This document shows, one piece after another, positions 59,871-64,000 of a DNA stretch of 64,000 nt. Below the pieces are notes generated by a model, which ran no database searches, was not told where the DNA came from, and saw nothing but the letters and a program-made list of their open reading frames with translations. Positions within the stretch are counted from its first letter, which is position 1. Each line of letters begins with the position of its first letter. A program made the position numbers and the translations under genes. The stretch covers positions 5,337,001 through 5,401,000 of the forward strand of contig OX419755.1 of NCBI GenBank assembly GCA_948567375.1. Reading direction: 5' to 3'. This DNA comes from Lunularia cruciata. Its lineage: Eukaryota > Streptophyta > Marchantiopsida > Lunulariales > Lunulariaceae.

Positions 59871-60370
59871 GATGGGTGGGGTTTCATATCTCAAAGACAC
59901 AAAATGTACAACAATCTAAAGTGGGCCTTTTACCTATAAGCGCTCGTTCCTTACGCGATGCACTGAGCCGATCTCAAAGGAACCAAAAGGAACCAAAAAC
60001 CACCATATGCTTGTACCTTACGCTCATGATGCGCCGTTTAGGCTCCACGAGTGTCGAGGCGGGTTTCGCTAAGCCAAAAAGTACATTCACGCATCCTTCA
60101 TTCTTAAGTTCTTCGTTTGAAATCACATGACTGGAATATATTATGTGCTTAAAGTATTGTTTCTCCACGAAGGAAGTTCTGTCAGTGGTAACGGTGGGGT
60201 TTAGATTCCAAAGGACCAATTTTATGGAATGATCACCATACGCATAGTGGTTTGTTTGTACCTATAAGAGGCCGTTCTTTCGCTCGAACTCTACTCAGGG
60301 ATTGCTGCGCGTCGTTTATTCCTCCAAGTTCCAAAGTGGGTTTCTGATGGGGATATCACGAATCATGCCC
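59871..60370 (+). repeat. Diverged tandem duplication
   Basis: Shared ordered words are gtggggttt, acctataag with ccgttc/tcgttcc, tgcgc with cgttta, and gtgggtttct/gcgggtttcgct. Copies begin at about 59871 and 60196. Neither has a domain. Confidence 0.5.
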
Positions 60371-60783
60371 ACAAGTGCATTTCCAGATCTTGTTGATTAT
60401 TCCATTCCTATGTCAGAATTGACCGGCGAGTTTACCACAAAAAGCACCCCAAACGACCGCTATACGGATGTAAGTCTTGGGAACATAGGTGCGTGCATTT
60501 GCTCCATGAAAAGAAAGAAGCTCAGGTGCTTATAAAGTGGTAATTATGGACACTCTAATCTGTGAAGATTCTCGCCAATTCTCCGGAGTCTGTACACACG
60601 ATGATGTGAGCAACGGTGTAGAGGCCCAAGCGAAGTGAACCGGGTGGCAGAAGACGGAAGTTACCGGCCATCATCACGTTTGACCGGACGAAATTTCTAG
60701 AACAAAGAGATCCCGTTAAGTACAACACGTGGCCGGTCCAGACATAAGGTTGGATGGAACTAGAATTAGTCGATGATGGTGCC

Positions 60784-60837
60784 AATGAGTTGTGGACGGG
60801 TACGGGAACGAATGAGCTGTGGACGGGTACGGGAACG
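60784..60837 (+). repeat. 27-bp tandem repeat, two copies
   Basis: Units 60784-60810 and 60811-60837 start aatgag and share gtggacgggtacgggaacg, with one base difference. The unit is nine codons long (NELWTGTGT) in an open frame at 60754-60951, but that frame has no other sign of being a gene. Confidence 0.88.
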
Positions 60838-60839
60838 GG

Positions 60840-63800
60840 TGAAACTAGAGTTAAGGAGAAGGACTTTTTACCCCAATCTTCTGGCTCGAAAAGCTCAAGT
60901 TATGGTTTCAAAGGTGTGACGTGTTTGAGGAGCAAGAACGAGAAGCAGTAGGAGCGAGAGGTCGTGCAAAAGGGAATTGGAGAAGAGACCAGCCAGAGGA
61001 GGGTATCGTATGATCGTGGTGATGAGTGACGTTGTAAAGCAGTCAAGCAATGCTAGGCTGATCAAGTAGGATAATCGCGGAAATTCCTCCTTTTGATGTG
61101 AATGCATGGGAGTCTTCTTCTTCTTCTTCGTCCCGAGAGACCTGAAATCGATAAAAAGTTGCTTCAAACGTTGTGGCGCCTGGTGGGCGACTAAATGCGG
61201 ATGCGGATTTAACGGCTGCAGACGAAATATTTTTCTGTGCACATGGCGAACCCAGCCCCACCTTATCATGCTGATTGCTAACTTTAGTCCGGGCAAGCCA
61301 GTTTAAGCCACCCATGATCCCCGCCAAGTATGCTCGGTAACAAGCGAGCAGAACTAGCAGTAGGGCCGATGGTTTCGTAATCTCGTAAAATTTCATTCTG
61401 GAGATCGATTGGAAGAGCTGCTAATCGGCAGGTGCCGTTAATTTGCAACAATGATCGTCTGCCACAGTTGCACATCAATGTAATGAAACATAGTTATTTC
61501 TGCCACGATAGGTATGACACCTGAACCTCACGGTCGCGAGACCAACAGCGCAACAGGTATGCTGCATGCTTTCGCAATGCACGCTCACGGCGCAAGGTAC
61601 GTTATGTTGGAGTAAATCAAACTAGCGAGGAAATTTTTACACTTGTAGGATGGAGCTAAAATAGGGTAGCACCAATAATGGTGGATTTTCTCAAAGTCCA
61701 AAGTTCGAAGAGAAAGCTTTTTAGGGTGGGATGGCTTGGTCCATAAGCAGTCTACAAAATACCGTGATCGAAAATAGGTGCAGTCATCCAAAATAACAAC
61801 GATGAGCTAGCCATCTACAGTAAACAAGACATTTGATTGGAATGAACATCCAACGACTTCATCCGAACTCGAATCCCCATGATATACTACAACTGCCCAA
61901 CTGCAGAAACTTAGAAAATGGCTCGACGAGTTTGTTTGGCCAGTTTTCTCCCTCCAATATCCAAGATGAGATTCTCCGAGAAGTGAATGGATTAGAAGAA
62001 TCCTCCTCACCTGAAATTTAGGCTTTGGAATATCCACCCCACAGCTGTTACTAGAATTCGCTTATTTTATATCATACAAAGAGGACGAAGAGAAGCACCA
62101 TAGAAGAAGATCATTGATTAAGGTGCTGAGGCTAAATGAATGTGGTGAAACCCAAAGCATTATTTATACATTTTTCGAGGGGCGTCTGCTTGGGGTGTAC
62201 CGTCTATGAATCCCCAGAGGAGATTCTCTTTCACTCGCACAACTGCTCCAGACTTGTAATGCAATGGAGAAGAGGTCAAAACATGATTGACACTCACTGG
62301 TCCCGTAGTCCCAAACCCGATTTCGTCCTTGCCTACTCAACAGCAAACATACATGGGCAACGCCCAAAATCGCGAAATGCAGACTTGTAAAGGTTAGACC
62401 GAGATCCCGGGGGCTGAACATATCGTCCTTGCGTTAAACCGCGATCACAATAAGGGAACAAGGCAACAATAGATCGAAGTCTCTCGCAGGAAGTTAGTCG
62501 GTTGGTTGTTCTTTACATAGGCCAGCAGCTAATGTGCTGCACCAGGAGTAGCAGCAGCAACACGTACCTAATATCTATCTGGTCTGCCAGCGTCTGGTCG
62601 ACAGACAGAACGGAAAGGAAACGAAAGGACGGACGGACGGACGGACGGCTGCCGGCATTGCTCAATTGCGGGTTCTCTCCCTGTGGGAAGGAACGAACGA
62701 AACGAACGGCAGCGAGCGGCAACCAACAACGACACCAACCGACGGGTCTATTGTCGCTGGCGTCGTCGAGCCGAGTCACCTCGGCCCAGGACGAAGTGCG
62801 TCAGCATTGTTCAGAAAGAGAAAGACGCAGAAGAAGAAGAGATGGCGGAGGAAGCGTGGTGGTCATGATGGATGAAATCAATCGCACACCACTCCACCCC
62901 ACCGCGCCGTATACTCTGCAGTCGTCGGAAGCGGAGGAAAGGATCAAGGCGCAAATATGGTGCTGCGAAGATACCACTGTAGGAGTGTACTGTACTGTGC
63001 GTGCCTGCTTTGCCTAATAGGAAGGGGAGAGCAGGGAATGGGGAAAATGACAAGTGTGAAACGAAAGACTTCCTTTTACGGTTTACTAGAGAGATTCTCC
63101 AAGGATGGTGCTACTTTCATTGAGGGAAGTTCACGCCTCTGTGACTATGACTGTGCACTACTTTTGAATGCCGAGGGGAGTGATAGATGAATGCATTGGA
63201 ATGGAATGTTTGGGACGAGGAGAAGGAGGGGGGTTCAAGCATTTGCTCTCCAAGAAGTGGGGGGAGGGGTTTGCAGCAGTGCAGAGAGAAGAGGTCGACA
63301 AAAGAATCGATGGATGAAAATGAACACCTCCCCGCATGCTCCGCCGTGCTGGTTGACTCGTTCGGTTACTGTATGATGTGTGTGGGGTGTGTGTATTTAC
63401 GATCGTAGCTCAGGTTTCCCTTCTTCCTTTTCTTCCCTTCGCCTCCCTTCGCCTCCTCATGTTACAATACATCCTCTCACGACATGCTCGGGTGAATTTA
63501 ATGATGGCATTTCCGGGACATGCCCTATGATTGTTCCCCTGCCTCCTGAATAAACAATTAGTAAGAATCTTGGACTTTGTAAACTTTTGTATTCATCGGG
63601 CAGGTCTTCGTAGTTCTGACTTGAGAAGGAGCATTTCCTTTCCATGCTGGGTGGACTGGGCAAAGAAAAGAACAAGGCAGCCGGGATCGAAAGGACAATC
63701 ACAACTTGCTTCTCCCTCCCTCCCCAAGCCCATCATCTTCCAGTACAACTTCCTCGTCTGCTCTGCTGCCCCTACTGCCACTATTAGGTTAATATGCATA

Positions 63801-64000
63801 ATTCCGAATTGCAGCAATCTAGGATCTTGAATATTGGGACAGTCCTGGCCTATGATTGCCGAAGGAGCATGTAAGTGGAAGCAGGACTAAAGAACACCGC
63901 AATGAGCGAATGAGCGGAAGATGCTCTTCTTCCACTCATAGATTCAGTCAGGAAGGAAAGAACGAAGCAGCATCAGCAGCAGCTTTTATTTCCTTCCCTT
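60840..64000. other. Terminal region without a supportable gene
   Basis: It contains a (ggac)n tract at 62627-62648 and a GC-rich segment at 62500-63050 that could be a promoter or 5' leader. The 171-codon open frame at 62502-63017 is driven by low-complexity Arg-rich DNA. No exon chain or RNA gene was found. Confidence 0.4.

Noticed and set aside
60754-60951. Short repeat-containing open frame
   Set aside because: Open only because the 27-bp repeat is a multiple of three; no other support.
62502-63017. 171-codon open frame
   Set aside because: Carried by low-complexity GGAC and AGA-rich DNA; no domain. More likely promoter or leader DNA.

Overview
The window is nuclear DNA of a land plant. 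The evidence is a complete plant-type inositol polyphosphate kinase gene (ITPK4-like) with 12 short exons and GT-AG introns, two Ty1/copia retrotransposons (one with the usual plant initiator-tRNA primer site), PIF/Harbinger transposase remains, and many AT, CT and tandem repeats. I cannot name the species. The half-tRNA primer site in the first retrotransposon and the divergence of the kinase from my recollection of seed-plant ITPK4 make a non-seed plant plausible, but that is inference.

Layout. 326-10016: the ITPK4-like gene on the plus strand. Its exons join into an uninterrupted 494-codon frame. Intron 9 has been expanded to 5.7 kb by a copia element (3726-9290, TSD tattg), which itself contains a nested solo LTR (5808-6277, TSD tacta) inside its integrase region. 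10017-13314: no gene; AT microsatellites and a 52-bp palindrome. 13322-17334: a second, minus-strand copia element with an internal deletion. 17.3-24.7 kb: no intact gene; AT-rich from about 18.6 kb, with diverged direct repeats and foldbacks. 24.77-25.26 kb: a broken plus-strand Harbinger transposase whose end is caught up in a 227-bp tandem duplication, followed by a nearly identical triplication of about 180 bp (25901-26398). 26.4-39.3 kb: no gene I can support. 39344-39866: a MITE-like inverted-repeat element. 40976-41340: tandem repeats.

41.4-49.0 kb is the densest accessory region: a PIF/Harbinger-type locus. It has a decayed Myb/SANT-like ORF1 on the plus strand, an intron-containing DDE transposase on the minus strand, and between them two unrecognised minus-strand coding relics (one coiled-coil plus a 335-codon open frame, one ending in a very acidic tail). 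Degenerate GC-rich minisatellites built on GGCGCT/GGCACTGG words lie between the reading frames, and one replaces the end of the transposase. 49.0-64.0 kb: no supported gene; an orphan exon-like segment, microsatellites, a 99-nt foldback and diverged duplications.

The kinase is the only gene I consider functional. It would act in the soluble inositol phosphate (phytate) pathway. Everything else well supported is mobile or repetitive DNA at different stages of decay. The best candidates for something new are the cargo-bearing Harbinger locus, the gag start codon placed inside the LTR of the first copia family, and the way that element sits between the branch site and 3' splice site of a host intron while supplying a replacement branch-site motif at the same distance.
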